Shown here piece by piece: positions 1 through 10,188 of a stretch of DNA of 64,000 bases. Every line of letters starts with the position of its first letter. The first letter of the stretch is position 1. Position numbers and translations under genes: made by a program. The stretch is from Diacronema lutheri (taxonomy: Eukaryota > Haptophyta > Pavlovophyceae > Pavlovales > Pavlovaceae), in the NCBI GenBank assembly GCA_019448385.1, contig JAGTXO010000007.1, positions 868,001 through 932,000 on the forward strand, in the 5' to 3' direction. Below the pieces are notes generated by a model. It was not told the origin of the DNA. It did not search any database and saw only the letters and a list, made by a program, of their open reading frames with translations.

Positions 1-546
1 CCGGCCGCCTCTCTCGCTGTCGAAGCTGACCCAGCACATGAAGGAGAAGCCGGCGGACAAGATCGCCGTCGTCGTCGGCGCGATCACCGACGATGTCCGG
101 CTTCTTGAGGTGCCCAAGCTGCGCGTCGCGGCGCTGCGCTTCACGCACACTGCGCGCGCGCGCATCGTTAACGCCGGCGGCGAGTGCCTCACCTTTGACC
201 AGCTCGCGCTCGCGTCGCCCACGGGCGAGAGCGCGGTGCTGCTCCGCGGCACCAAGGCGCGCGAAGCCGTCAAGCACTTTGGCGCGCCGGGTGTGCCGGG
301 CAGCCACGCCAAGTGCGCGCGCGCGCGCGTGCGCGGCACGGCCGGCGGCCGATGCGCGCCGGCGGTCGGCGGCCGATGCGCGCCGGGTCAGCGGCCGCGG
401 GCCCACGACGCTGACCTTCCTTTCCCCCGTCCCCCGCCGCGCGCAACATCTGCGCGCCGCGCTCGCGCAGGCCGTACGTGCGCCACAAGGGCCGCAAGTT
501 TGAAAAGGCGCGCGGCCGGCGCGCAAGCCGCGGCTTCAAGGTGTAG
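1..546 (+). CDS. RPL18: 60S ribosomal protein eL18, 3' part (two exons)
   Basis: Structural protein of the cytosolic large ribosomal subunit. The frame is open from base 2 and runs through family hallmarks: [41 protein letters not shown] and [13 protein letters not shown]. Exon 1 ends at 312 at donor GTGCGCGCG. The 158-bp intron ends in CGCAG and exon 2 (471-546) supplies [17 protein letters not shown] and the stop. The split Lys codon (AA|G) rebuilds the family sequence AKPYVR exactly, so the junction is well supported. The N-terminal exon(s) lie left of the window. Seen: sequence and splice sites. Known: this is the most conserved part of eL18. Confidence 0.95.
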
Positions 547-1000
547 GCCACACTGGGTGCGTGCGTGGGCATGCGCGTTTGGACGAGGGCGCACGATCGA
601 TCGCGCCGCTGCCACCGAGGGCCAATCGTCGAGGCGAGCGTGGCGCAGCCAGCCTCCGCGCCAGCGACCGTATAACAGGCTGCGCGAAAAAATGTTCCGT
701 GGCGCGGAGTCGCCAGGCCGCTCGCGGCATCGTCTATGCGAGTCTGTAGAGTGGCGGATGACTACGCCAGTTTTTTTTGCACGCACGTGCGCACGCTGCG
801 CGGCGAGATGGGAACCTGTGTGGGTGGCGAGATGTGAAATGTCTTTTTTTTCCCGTTAGTGGTTTGGTTTGGCCATCCGGGTTGTAGTGTCCGGACCGAG
901 TCGTAGCACCCGGACCTAAACGGCTTTATCGGCGCACATGCCTTGCTTTTAAGGGCGACTCGACGCCGAGTACCTCCGGTCCCTGTAAGGTGCGAGGTTG
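547..1000. other. intergenic, eL18 3' side / next gene 5' side
   Basis: No convincing ORF on either strand. It holds the eL18 3' flank and, from about 840, T-rich and GGTTTGGTTTGG stretches that are unusually AT-rich for this window, probably 5'-flanking DNA of the gene at 1001. An in-frame TAA (986-988) precedes that gene's ATG. Confidence 0.5.
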
Positions 1001-1584
1001 ATGGAGGGCGGCGAGCGAAATGGGCTCGCCGACTTTGAGCTTGGTCGCAACGGGGGCAGGGGCGGGGGCGGCTGGCTGCAGGGCGCGGAGAGCACTGATT
1101 TGGCGCTCGCCGCGCGCCCGCCCGCCGACGAGCCGCTGGAGCTGCTGCCGGCGGGCGGACGCTGCGCAAATTATCCGCATGCACACCACCCTGGCAGCGC
1201 GTACGCGCCGGCATGCCCGGCGCTGGACGGGCGGACGGGCGTGGCGTTCTTCGGTGACGGCGCCAGCATGCCGTCCACGCCCGGCCTGCCAGTCTCGTGC
1301 TCGCGGCTGGCGACGCCGAGTGGGTGCATCGATTCGGGCAGCTGGGCGTGTGCGGTCTCGTCCACGTCCGCGCTCGGCGGGCAGCTGGGGCGGGACGGCG
1401 GATGGCCCGCGGAGCTGCCGCTCGGCATGTCCGGAGAGTACGGCCTGCGCGCGCTGCCATACGGCATGCACCAGGCGGCGCAGCTCACGAGCAACGTGAA
1501 CGATGCAGGTGGCTTTCGGCACGGCCATGCGCAGGCCGGCGCGCATCTCGACACTTTTCAAATGGCGCAGCAATGCGGGCTGAT

Positions 1585-1628
<44 letters not shown>

Positions 1629-2296
1629 TCCAGCTCATGCATCTCCAGCAGCAACAGCTCCAGCAGCAGCAGATGCCGCTTGCCGACTTCCTCACGCCGC
1701 GCTGGGCGCACACGGGCGCGATGGTTGTCGGCGGGCCCGGCGGCATGGCGCCTTTCGGGCTGCACGGCGACCCGTACGGCGCGGCGCTGCAGTCGACCGC
1801 GCCGTCGCTCATCCCGTCGCCCTACCAGTGGATGTCGCCGGCGGCGCACGGCATCGTGGTCGCCGAGCCCCTGCGGCAAGGCGGGGGCCCGCCGCGCGGC
1901 TACGGTTTCATGCCGCCCGTGCCGCGCTCGCGCCGCAACGCGGCGGAGAAGAAGAACATGGGCATGTGCGACAAATGCGGCGCGCGCCGGCGCGGCTATG
2001 GCTCGGGCTACTGCACCAACCGCGAGTGCCGCCTGCGCTCCTCCTTGGAAGACAAACCCGAGCACAAGCCGGTCGAGAATGGGCTGGCCGCCGGCCAGCG
2101 CGCGCGGCCGGCAGGCGCGGCGGGCCAGGCCAAGGCGGGCGAGGCCAAGCCGGGCGAGGCCAAGGCGGGCGCGCTTGCCATGCCCGCCGCGCCCGCCGCG
2201 CTCGCCGCGGCCGTCTCGGCCGCGCCAGCAGCGCACGCGGCCGCGCCGGCCGCGCCGGCCGTCGACGGTGCTGAGGGCGCGGCGGATGGGCAATGA
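1001..2296 (+). CDS. polyQ protein with a short Cys4 motif, unknown function
   Basis: 431 residues, not recognised. The ATG at 1001 is the first after an in-frame stop. The middle (about residues 190-225) is Gln-rich, encoded by a near-pure CAG run at 1585-1680. Around residues 305-350 there is a basic stretch, then MGMCDKCGARRRGYG and SGYCTNRECRLR, giving Cys pairs C-x2-C and C-x4-C that could bind one zinc. The C-terminal 75 residues are Ala-rich with KAGEAKPGEAKAG repeats. The composition of residues 230-350 is that of a real protein, unlike the Arg-rich antisense frame. A nuclear regulator is possible (polyQ, basic, zinc motif), but that is inference. It converges on the RING gene; 2297-2585 between them contains only a poly-G tract at about 2328-2351. 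Confidence 0.6.
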
Positions 2297-2585
2297 CGGG
2301 AGCCCTTCACGGGATGGGGAAGGGGGGCGGGGGGGGGGGGGGGGGGGGGAGGGGGAAGTTGTCGCAAGGTGCGGCGGGCCGACGCTTTGGCCGGTGTCGC
2401 CAGCTTTGCGGCGCGCAGTGGGCCACCTGGTTCGCATCCTGATCGTCGGCGCGCTCGGGCGTCGGCGCAGCCGTCGCGCACGCATGCGCGGGTGCGCGCT
2501 CGGGCCAGGAGCAACGGCGCGCGAGTATGGAGTCAGCACCAGCTGCGGGCACCAATCTGTATACTGCGCGGGCCGGGCGCTGCAC

Positions 2586-4478
2586 CTAGCTCGGTCTCGC
2601 GCTGGCTGCAACGTCACATCGGCAGTTTGGGCAGCGCCGGTCATGCCCGAGCCACGCCTTGATGCACCGGTCATGGAACAGGTGCTGGCACGGCAGAAGC
2701 AGCGCCGACTCCCCGTCCTCGAACTCGTCGAGGCACACCGTGCACTCGAGCCCGCGCTCGCCGTCGGCGCCATCGCCCTTCCATGGCGGCGGCGCGCGCC
2801 GCGCACCGCCGTCACCGTCGGTCGCCTCCGCGCCGCGGGGCCTGCGATATCGGACGCGGCGTACGAGCGCGCGCGTGACCGTGCTAGGCGCGGCGCGCGC
2901 GGCGATAGGTCTCTCCGCAGGCTCGATGGCTAGCGGCGGCGGCAGCCATGCTTGTTCGGCGACCGCGCGCAGTCGCGCCCCGAGCCCGCGCGCGCCCGCT
3001 TCTTCGAGCGGCGCTGCGCGCGCGCGGGGCCATGCGGCTTCGCGCTCGCGCTCGCGAAGGCTGCGCGCTGCGGACATCACTTCGCCCAAGCTGCCGCCGA
3101 ATTCCGCCGCAGTGCCGTGCGCGCGCCGCTCGGCGCGCGCGCCCGCGTGGCCGGCAGCCGCGGGCGCACCGCGCGCAACGCCGGCGCGAGACGGCGTGAC
3201 GAAGGCCGCGGCTGCCCTCGCGGCCGCAGCCGCGGTGTTGCGCGAGGATGCGCGTGTCGTGACGAGCACCTCCGCGAGGCCACCGCCCCAGTCTGCGACG
3301 GTCGCCACGCGCCGGCCCGGCCGCCGCATGTCGCCCGCGGTCGCGCTCACGGGTGTGACTCGCGCGTCGCGCGCGTCGTCCGTGTTGAACTCAGCGCCGG
3401 CGCGCGCGCGCCGCGCCGGCGCGGACGCGAGGAGCTGCGAGAGCGACAGGCTCTGGGCCGCGTCATCCTCCCGCCCTCTCGCCGGCGTGGCCGGATCGTC
3501 GTCGCCAGCCGCGCCGCGCGCCATGTCGGTGGCGGTGCTGGTTGTGCCGTGCGCGTCAGCCGCGCTGCGCGGCCGCGGCTGGGGCTGGGGCTGGGGCTGG
3601 GGCTGGGGCTGGGGCTGGGGCTGGGGCTGGGGCTCCAACTCAGCCGCCGCCACCTCGCCGTGCGCTCGCGTTCGCGGCGGTGAGTCCTCGCGCCGCGCGA
3701 ACGCTTGCGCAACGGACGCGCGCGCCAGCGGCGCGCCGCGTTGATCGGCGCCGTGTCGCTGGCGAGGCGCGTCGGTTGCGCGGCCGTTGGCGCCGTCAGC
3801 GGGCGGGCGCAGCACGCGCGGCCGCGCGGCCGCGGGCCGGAGCGCCTCCGCGAGGGATAGCGTGGTAAAGTCGGGCGGATCGGGCCGCGCGCGCTCGCCG
3901 AGCACCGGCGCGTCGGCGCGCGGCGCGGCCGTCGCGCCGTCCGCGCGCAAGCCACGCTCGTCGTCGCGCTCGGACGTGGCGCCGTGCTCGCCGTTCGCTG
4001 CGGGTGCGCGGGTTGGTGGCGGGCGGATGATGGCAGGCCTACTGGCTGCGGCCAGCACCTCGCCGAGGCTGCCCCCAAAGTCAGCGGCCATCGCAGGGCT
4101 CGGCCGCGTCAGCCGGGCGATGCGCGCCGCGGGCTTGGCCAGCTCACGCGCGCGTGCCGAGCCGTGCGTGGCCGGCTCCGAAGCGGACCCGTGCGCGAGC
4201 TGAGCGCATGAGATGTCCGACGAGCCCACGTGCGATGTGGCGTGCCGAGGTGCGACGGCGGAAAGGGCGCCGTGATCGCTCGGCAGCTCCCGCACGGCGC
4301 CTCCTGCCCCTCCCCCGACGGGCTGCTGCGCGCCGCCGCACCTGCCGAGAGGCTCGACGGCGCGCGCGAATGTGCGGCGGGCGCTCGCTCGCCGCGGGAA
4401 GGCGTCGTCCCAACTCGGTGAGCGCGGCGCCTCCGCCGGTGAGGGCACGCCGTCGTCCGCGCCGGCGCCGGCGCACAT
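2586..4478 (-). CDS. RING-H2 zinc finger protein, probable E3 ubiquitin ligase
   Basis: 630 residues from the ATG at 4478. A longer frame exists only with a TTG start. The last 60 residues form a RING-H2 finger: LECTVCLDEF, then LPCQHLFHDRCIKAWL, then CPNCRCD, i.e. C-x2-C, C-x-H-x2-H-x2-C and C-x2-C, the ATL-type arrangement that binds two zincs and an E2. The rest is Ala/Arg/Pro-rich and probably disordered, but it carries five copies of a short motif of the form (D/E)FGGSLGEVLxAAR spaced 60-120 residues apart, which could be docking sites. A Gln-Pro run (PQ repeats) is encoded by a pure GGCTGG hexamer tract at about 3573-3634. An upstream exon cannot be excluded. The E3 role rests on the family. 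Confidence 0.8.
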   Translation of the reverse strand: MCAGAGADDGVPSPAEAPRSPSWDDAFPRRASARRTFARAVEPLGRCGGAQQPVGGGAGGAVRELPSDHGALSAVAPRHATSHVGSSDISCAQLAHGSASEPATHGSARARELAKPAARIARLTRPSPAMAADFGGSLGEVLAAASRPAIIRPPPTRAPAANGEHGATSERDDERGLRADGATAAPRADAPVLGERARPDPPDFTTLSLAEALRPAAARPRVLRPPADGANGRATDAPRQRHGADQRGAPLARASVAQAFARREDSPPRTRAHGEVAAAELEPQPQPQPQPQPQPQPQPQPRPRSAADAHGTTSTATDMARGAAGDDDPATPARGREDDAAQSLSLSQLLASAPARRARAGAEFNTDDARDARVTPVSATAGDMRRPGRRVATVADWGGGLAEVLVTTRASSRNTAAAAARAAAAFVTPSRAGVARGAPAAAGHAGARAERRAHGTAAEFGGSLGEVMSAARSLREREREAAWPRARAAPLEEAGARGLGARLRAVAEQAWLPPPLAIEPAERPIAARAAPSTVTRALVRRVRYRRPRGAEATDGDGGARRAPPPWKGDGADGERGLECTVCLDEFEDGESALLLPCQHLFHDRCIKAWLGHDRRCPNCRCDVAASARPS

Positions 4479-4985
4479 CTCGTGCACCAACGGCCGGTGA
4501 CACGGGTGTCACGCCACAAGTTACGTACTCCGTCACGCGGCACGGCCGGCAGTCGTCGTCGACGCGCGCGCCGCTGGCACCGACTCGGGCGCGCTCGTCC
4601 AACCGAACGCACGCGAAGCGCTCGCCCCTAGGCCGCCGCATCGCGCCGCGGCCACGCGCGCGCGCAACTCGAGCAAGTCGGCGTACATTGTGCTCAAGAC
4701 GCTCTGGATCATCGTGCGCGTGACGGCCGCACGGCCAGAGCGCGCTGCGTCCAGAGCAGGCGGACGAGCGGCCAGAGGGCGGCGGGCGGTCGAGCAGCGC
4801 CGGCGTATCACCGCCCCCTGAGAGGAACGTGTGCTGCGAGCGAAGAGCGGCTCGTCACGACCTGGAGAAGGTTTCATGAGGGGGGTTTCCCCATTGCGTT
4901 CGCGCCATATTTTCCCGACGTGTATCGAACGGCGGCCGAGCCGTGGTCGCGTCCGCAGCGCATCATTCGTGCGGCGACGCGGGAG
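4479..4985. other. divergent intergenic region
   Basis: 507 bp between the RING gene (-) and the next gene (+). It has only shadow ORFs. It should hold both promoters or 5' exons; no recognisable element was found. Confidence 0.4.
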
Positions 4986-6054
4986 ATGGCCGTGCAAGTG
5001 GTGCACGAGCTGCGGCTGTTCCTCACGCCGGGCGGGCGGCTCGGGCCGCTCGTGCTCGGTCGCACCGACGTCAACGTCGAGCTCCGCTGCGGCCGCGCGC
5101 AGAAGGTCAAGTCGGTCCTCCGGCACATTGCCGCGCGGTTCGAGGGCATCCCCGGCGCGCCGCCCGTCGCCGACCTTCGGCTGATCGTGCGCCGCGCGGA
5201 CGGCTCGATCGCGCCTGGGCCAGGGTGGGCGGCGAGTGACGGCCTCACCGTCGGCATGCTCTGGTCCCACCTCGGCGAGCCCGCGCGCTTCGAATGCGTG
5301 TATGACCTCGCGCCGCCCAACGACCGAACGACCAAGCCGCGCGCGTGCGGCGCCGCCGCCAAGGGCGCGCCCAAGCGCGCGCCCTGCTGCGGCGGCGCGG
5401 CGAGCGCGGCAGTGCGTGAGCGCGCCACCGCCCCGCCGCGCGCCGCGGCGCCACCGCCGGCCACGCGCGCGGATCGGGCATGCAGCGCGAGCGCGCCCGG
5501 CTGCGCGCACGTCGCGTCGACGGCTGCGTGCGCGCGCGCGGGCGGCGCGCCGCCGTCGTCGGGCGCAGGCGCGACGGCCTGCTTGCCCACGTTACCGACG
5601 TGCGGCGCGCCCTCGAGTTTGGCGGGCGCGCAACCGCACGCCGCTGGCCCGCTGCCGTTGCCCGCCGCCGGTGCAACCGCTCCCGCTGCAACGCATGGCG
5701 GCGCCCGCCCGAGCGCGGCGTGCACGAGCGCGCTGCGCGAGCTGCCGTCCATCGCGGCCGAGAACACGCTTACGCAGGCACGCGCGGCCGTCGCCGCCAC
5801 CTCGCCGCGCGGCGCATGCACGCTCACCGCGCCCGCGCCACCGGTAGCGGCGGCCATCGTTGCCCCATCGCACGCGGCGCGCGCGTGCAACGACGAGGCG
5901 GCGCCACCGCCGCGACCGCCATCGTCAGGCGACGTGGCGGTCGCGCCCGCGCTCGGACCGGACGCGGCGTCGATTGGCGCGGAGCGCGGCGCACTGCCCC
6001 AGCCCCAGCCCCCGCCCCAGTCGCAGTCGCAGTCGCAGTCGCAGCCGCAGCCGC

Positions 6055-6085
<31 letters not shown>

Positions 6086-6120
6086 GCCGCAGCCGCAGCC
6101 GCAGCCGCAGCCGCAGCCGC

Positions 6121-6151
<31 letters not shown>

Positions 6152-6168
6152 GCCGCAGCCGCAGCCGC

Positions 6169-6199
<31 letters not shown>

Positions 6200-9100
6200 G
6201 CCGCAGTCGCAGTCGCACGTCGTGCTCGACCAACCCAGCGCAAGCCTCGACGCGTTCGAGCTGCTCGAGCACACGACCACCGTCGACCTCGCCGAGCACT
6301 TCCTCGATATGATCACGGGCGACACGTCGCTTGCGCTCGCGCCGCCCGCCGGGCCCGCGTCGCCCATCGGCGCGGCCGACAACCTTTGGCGCGGCGTCGG
6401 CGCGTCCAGCGGGGCGCGCGTGCCCGCGCCCGCGCCCGCACAGCCGGTGGCAAGCTTCTTCTCGGTGGTGACGGCCGGCACGGGCACGACGCCGCCGTGG
6501 CTCGCCGCCCAGGCCGCGCCGCAACGCGCGCACGCCTTCGCGCCGGCCGACGCGGGCGCGGGTTCCGCGGGCGCGCCGGATCACGCGCGTATCTCCGCGG
6601 CGGACGCCGGTGCGGCCGGTGGTGCTGGCGGGGCTGTGCCTACGAGTGACGGTGGCGGGGCTGTGCCTGCGAGTGACGGTGGCGGGGCTGTGCCTGCGAG
6701 TGACGGTGGCGGGGCTGTGCCTGCGAGTGACGGTGCCGTTGGTGTGCACGGCGCCGACGCCGCCGTGCGCGTCTCGACCACAGGCGACGGCGACGCGCGC
6801 GCCGAACACGACCGCGCGAGGCTGGCAACGGAGCTCCGCGCCATCTTCCGCGGCGAAGTCTCCGGAATTGACGAGACGCGCCTCGTCGACGCCATCCTGG
6901 GCGGCGCGAGCACGGAGCCGCAGCCCGTGTTCGCCGGCGCGGGCTCCGGCGGCGAGGCGCGCGACGACGCTGGCGCGGACGCGCGCGCGGCCGCCGGCTC
7001 GCCTCCGGCCGCGCGCGGCGAGCCGTGCGCCGGCGCGCATTGCACGGCCGCGCGATGCGCTGGCGCGCCGGTCTCGGACCCGGTCGCCGAGCTCGCGGAG
7101 GAGGCGGCGGCGGTGGCGGCGGAAACGGCGGAAACGGCGGAAACGGCGGAGGCGGCGGAGGCGGCGGAGGCGGCGGAGCAGGACGCGCGTGTGAGCGCGC
7201 GCGCGCGCGCTTGCGCGATCGAGGTGCGAGGCCCGTCCGGCTGCGGCGACGATGCGTCCGGCGCTGCGGCGCGCGCGCACGCGGGCGCCGCGCACGTCGG
7301 CGCCGCCAGTCTGGGCCGGACGGGCGCCGCTCCCGTCGCAGACAGTGTGGCGTGCGCGCTCCGGCGCGTGGCGCCCTCCGCCGCGCTCGCGCCGCCCACG
7401 CCGAGCTTTGCGCCCGCCGCTGCGCTGGCGGCGCGCGAGCATGTCGCCGGCGCGGGCGCGCGCGCGCGAAATGTCGACGGTGCGGAGGGCGCGGCGGGCG
7501 CGGCGGGTGCGCCGGGCCTGCCGGGCGTGCCGGGCGCGGCGGGCGCGGCGGGCACCTGCGCGCATGGCTGTGACCTGCGCGCGGCTGCGCCGGCGGAGGC
7601 GTCCGTGGGAGCGGAGCGCCCGCTGAAGCGCTTCAAGCTCGCGCAGCTCAGTCGCGAGAAGGCGGCGGCTGCACGCGCAGCCGAAGGCACTACTCCCTTC
7701 CGTTCTAAAAGCGGCGGCGGCGCTGCCCACTGCGCGCTCAGACCGCAGGCGGCGGACGGCGCGGCGGGCGGCGCGGCGTTGGCGGTGGTCGGCACAAGAG
7801 CATCGACCGCGCCCGGCTCTGGGGCAGACGCACCCGGCTCTGGGGCAGACGCACCCGGCTCAAAGGCAGACGCACGCGCAGGCGCACGCGGCGTGATCGA
7901 CTGCGCAAAAACGAGCGCGCTGCGCGATGCCAACGACGCGCCCCCGCTGCCGTGCGCGACGCGCGCGCCCGGCAGCGCCCGTGAGTTGACTGCCGAGCAG
8001 CGCGCGCTCAGCGCACGGGCTCACACGCTCGCCGCGCCGGCGCAGGTCGCACCGCCCCTCAGCGCGACCTCGCCCGGCGTGCAACTGCTCGACGTTGCTG
8101 CGCCACGAGCGGCCGCGCCCGCGCCTGTGACGGCCGCGCCCGCGCCTGTGACGGCCGCGCTGCACTGCGCCAGCGCGCCCGCGGCGAGGCCGCCATCGTT
8201 GGCGCCCGCGCTGGCGCAGCCCGCCTTTCCCGCGCGCGGCATAGCCATGCCGACGGCAGCCCGCGCCGCCATCCTGCCGCCGGCAGCCCGCGCCGCCATC
8301 ATGCCGCCGCAGCTGCCGCCGCAGCTGCCGCCGCAGCTGCCGCCGCAGCTGCAGCCGCAGCTGCAGCCGCAGCTGCAGCCGCAGCTGCAGCCGCAGCTGC
8401 AGCCGCCGGCGGGCAGGGCGTCGCTGCCGCCGCAGCCTACGCAGCGGCCGTTACCGTTACCGTTACCGTTACCGTTACCGTTACCGTTACCGTTACCCAC
8501 GCTCGGCCTGCAGGCCGCGTACGCGCGTCCGGCCCAGCCGCCCGCCGCGGGTGCGCTGCGGCTCCCCGCGCCACCGCCTTCGCCGCGGTCGCCGCCACCG
8601 CCGCCCGCGCCGAGCGCCGCCGCGCCGGCGGCCGCTCGCTCGCACGCGCCGGTGCAGTTCGCTGCGGCGGCGCCCGCTGCGCCGATGTCGTCGGCGCCGG
8701 CGGCCACCAAGCGCGCGCTCGACACACCGCCGACTGCGCTGCACCCCGCCGCGACCACGAGCAGCATGCCGCGAGCATTTGATGGCGTTTCGGCGGTGAG
8801 TCTGCAAGAGTCTGCAAGAGCCTGTGCTCCCCGCGTCCTGGCGCAGTGCTTGCCTCGCCGCGCTGCCCGCGGCGCTCGTGCGCTTTGGCGCGCCCTGCCC
8901 TTCGTGCCTCTGCGCCGCAGAAGCTCACGCGACCGTTTCGCCCTTATTATCCACACATACTCGCCCGAAATTCAAACTTTGCTTTTGCCCGGCGCGCAGG
9001 CCACGTGGACGCACGCCGACGCCAAGCGCGCGCGCGGCGCCTCGCCGATGCCAACTGCAACGCCGACCCCGCCGCCCGCGCCGCGCGCCCCGCTAAGCCA

Positions 9101-9978
9101 CGGTAAGGAGCACATGCTCCGAGCGATCGCGCATTGCGCAGCGTTGGAACCGGGGCCGCTGCGCTGTGCGCTCGGCAGCGCACCCGCCCCCCCCCCCCCC
9201 CCCCCATCCCCCCTGCAAGCGGGGAGGCTGCCGTTTCGCCCCCCCCCCCCCCCCCCCCTGCAAGCGGGGAGGCTGCCGTTTCGTCCCCCCCCCCCCCTGC
9301 AAGCGGGGAGGCTGCCGTTTCGCCCCCCCCCCCCCCCCCCCCCCCCCCCCTGCAATCGAGGTTACCTTCTGCTGTCTGCGCGCGTCAACCTGCCCGCTCA
9401 GAGCGGGGAGGTAAGGGGTCGGGCGCGTAACGTTGTGTCACGTCTGCCCACCTGGAGTCAGCCCCACCTGGAGTCAGCCCCACCTGGAGTCAGCCCCACC
9501 TGGAGTCAGCCCCACCTGGAGTCAGCCCCACCTGGAGTCAGCCCCACCTGGAGTCAGCCCCACCTGGAGTCAGCCCCACCTGGAGTCAGCCCCACCTGGA
9601 GTCAGCCCCACCTGGAGTCAGCCCCACCTGGAGTCAGCCCCACCTGGAGTCAGCCCCACGTGGAGTCAGCGCCCGCGTTGCACACGCACGCCACCGACCA
9701 GTGCACGGCGGCGCTGTGGCGCGTGGCGCGCGTGCGGCAGAAGGGCGGCGTGACGCGACGTCACGCGCCCGAGTTTGAATTGCGCCGCGCCGCGCCCGCG
9801 CCGTGCTCGCGCCCCTGCAGCCTTGTCCTCACACTTGAGAAGCGGCGAGACGCACGCCGGCGCCGCGCCCGCTCCGCTCGTCGCCGAGCGCGAGCACGCT
9901 GCGCGAGCGCCGCCAGCTCCCGCGCGACTGCCGTGCTTTGACGCCGAGACGGCCGCGCTGCTCGGCCTCGACGCGTGA
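4986..9978 (+). CDS. large low-complexity protein with a small N-terminal folded domain (three exons)
   Basis: 1,356 residues predicted; family not recognised. Exons: 4986-8795, 9000-9102, 9821-9978, with donors GTGAGT and GTAAGG and acceptors GCGCAG and CTGCAG. Both joins keep frame, and the last exon gives a natural ending, PCFDAETAALLGLDA. Residues 1-110 look like a globular alpha/beta domain (starting MAVQVVHELRLFLTPGG; strongly alternating hydrophobics). The rest is disordered: a PQ/SQ hexamer-encoded tract (6000-6217), four GGAVPASD repeats (about 6640-6740), PGSGADA repeats, QLQPQLQP and a pure TTACCG hexamer run (about 8449-8497). Short helical islands such as LDAFELLEHTTTVDLAEHFL and RLATELRAIFRGEVSGIDE may be interaction motifs. 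Gln-rich tracts with helical islands suggest a transcriptional or scaffold protein; this is inference. Confidence 0.6.
9181..9350. repeat. poly-C tract with three 26-bp spacers
   Basis: Three copies of CTGCAAGCGGGGAGGCTGCC followed by GTTTCG alternate with C runs of 14-25 bases. It lies in intron 2 of the gene at 4986-9978. Confidence 0.85.
9449..9672. repeat. 16-bp minisatellite, 14 copies
   Basis: Unit CACCTGGAGTCAGCCC, nearly perfect. Only the last copy differs (CACGTGG, changing CACCTG to the E-box CACGTG). It is intronic in the same gene. Its homogeneity implies recent expansion or conversion. Confidence 0.95.
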
Positions 9979-10188
9979 CGCTGTGCCGTGGCGATCAGAG
10001 TGTGCGCTGGGGCGGGCGGTCCAGTCGTCGCTCGGCATTCCGGCGACACGGCTTGTTCGTTGACCTTGCCAGTGAGACAGCGAAAAAAACCATGGCGTGC
10101 ATGCCGTCGCTGTCGTCACCGCGGCCGGGTACACAGGGTCGTCGCCCCGATTTCAGTCTGAACTCAAGTCGAATTGCCGGGCAGAATC
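9979..10188. other. convergent intergenic region
   Basis: About 210 bp between two gene 3' ends. No feature recognised. Confidence 0.4.

Noticed and set aside
926-2815. 629-codon minus-strand ORF opposite the polyQ gene
   Set aside because: Arg/Ala-rich shadow frame with a Leu run opposite the CAG repeat; no domain and it overlaps the RING gene end.
9449-9672. CRISPR-like array
   Set aside because: Head-to-tail 16-bp units without spacers; a minisatellite in a eukaryotic intron.
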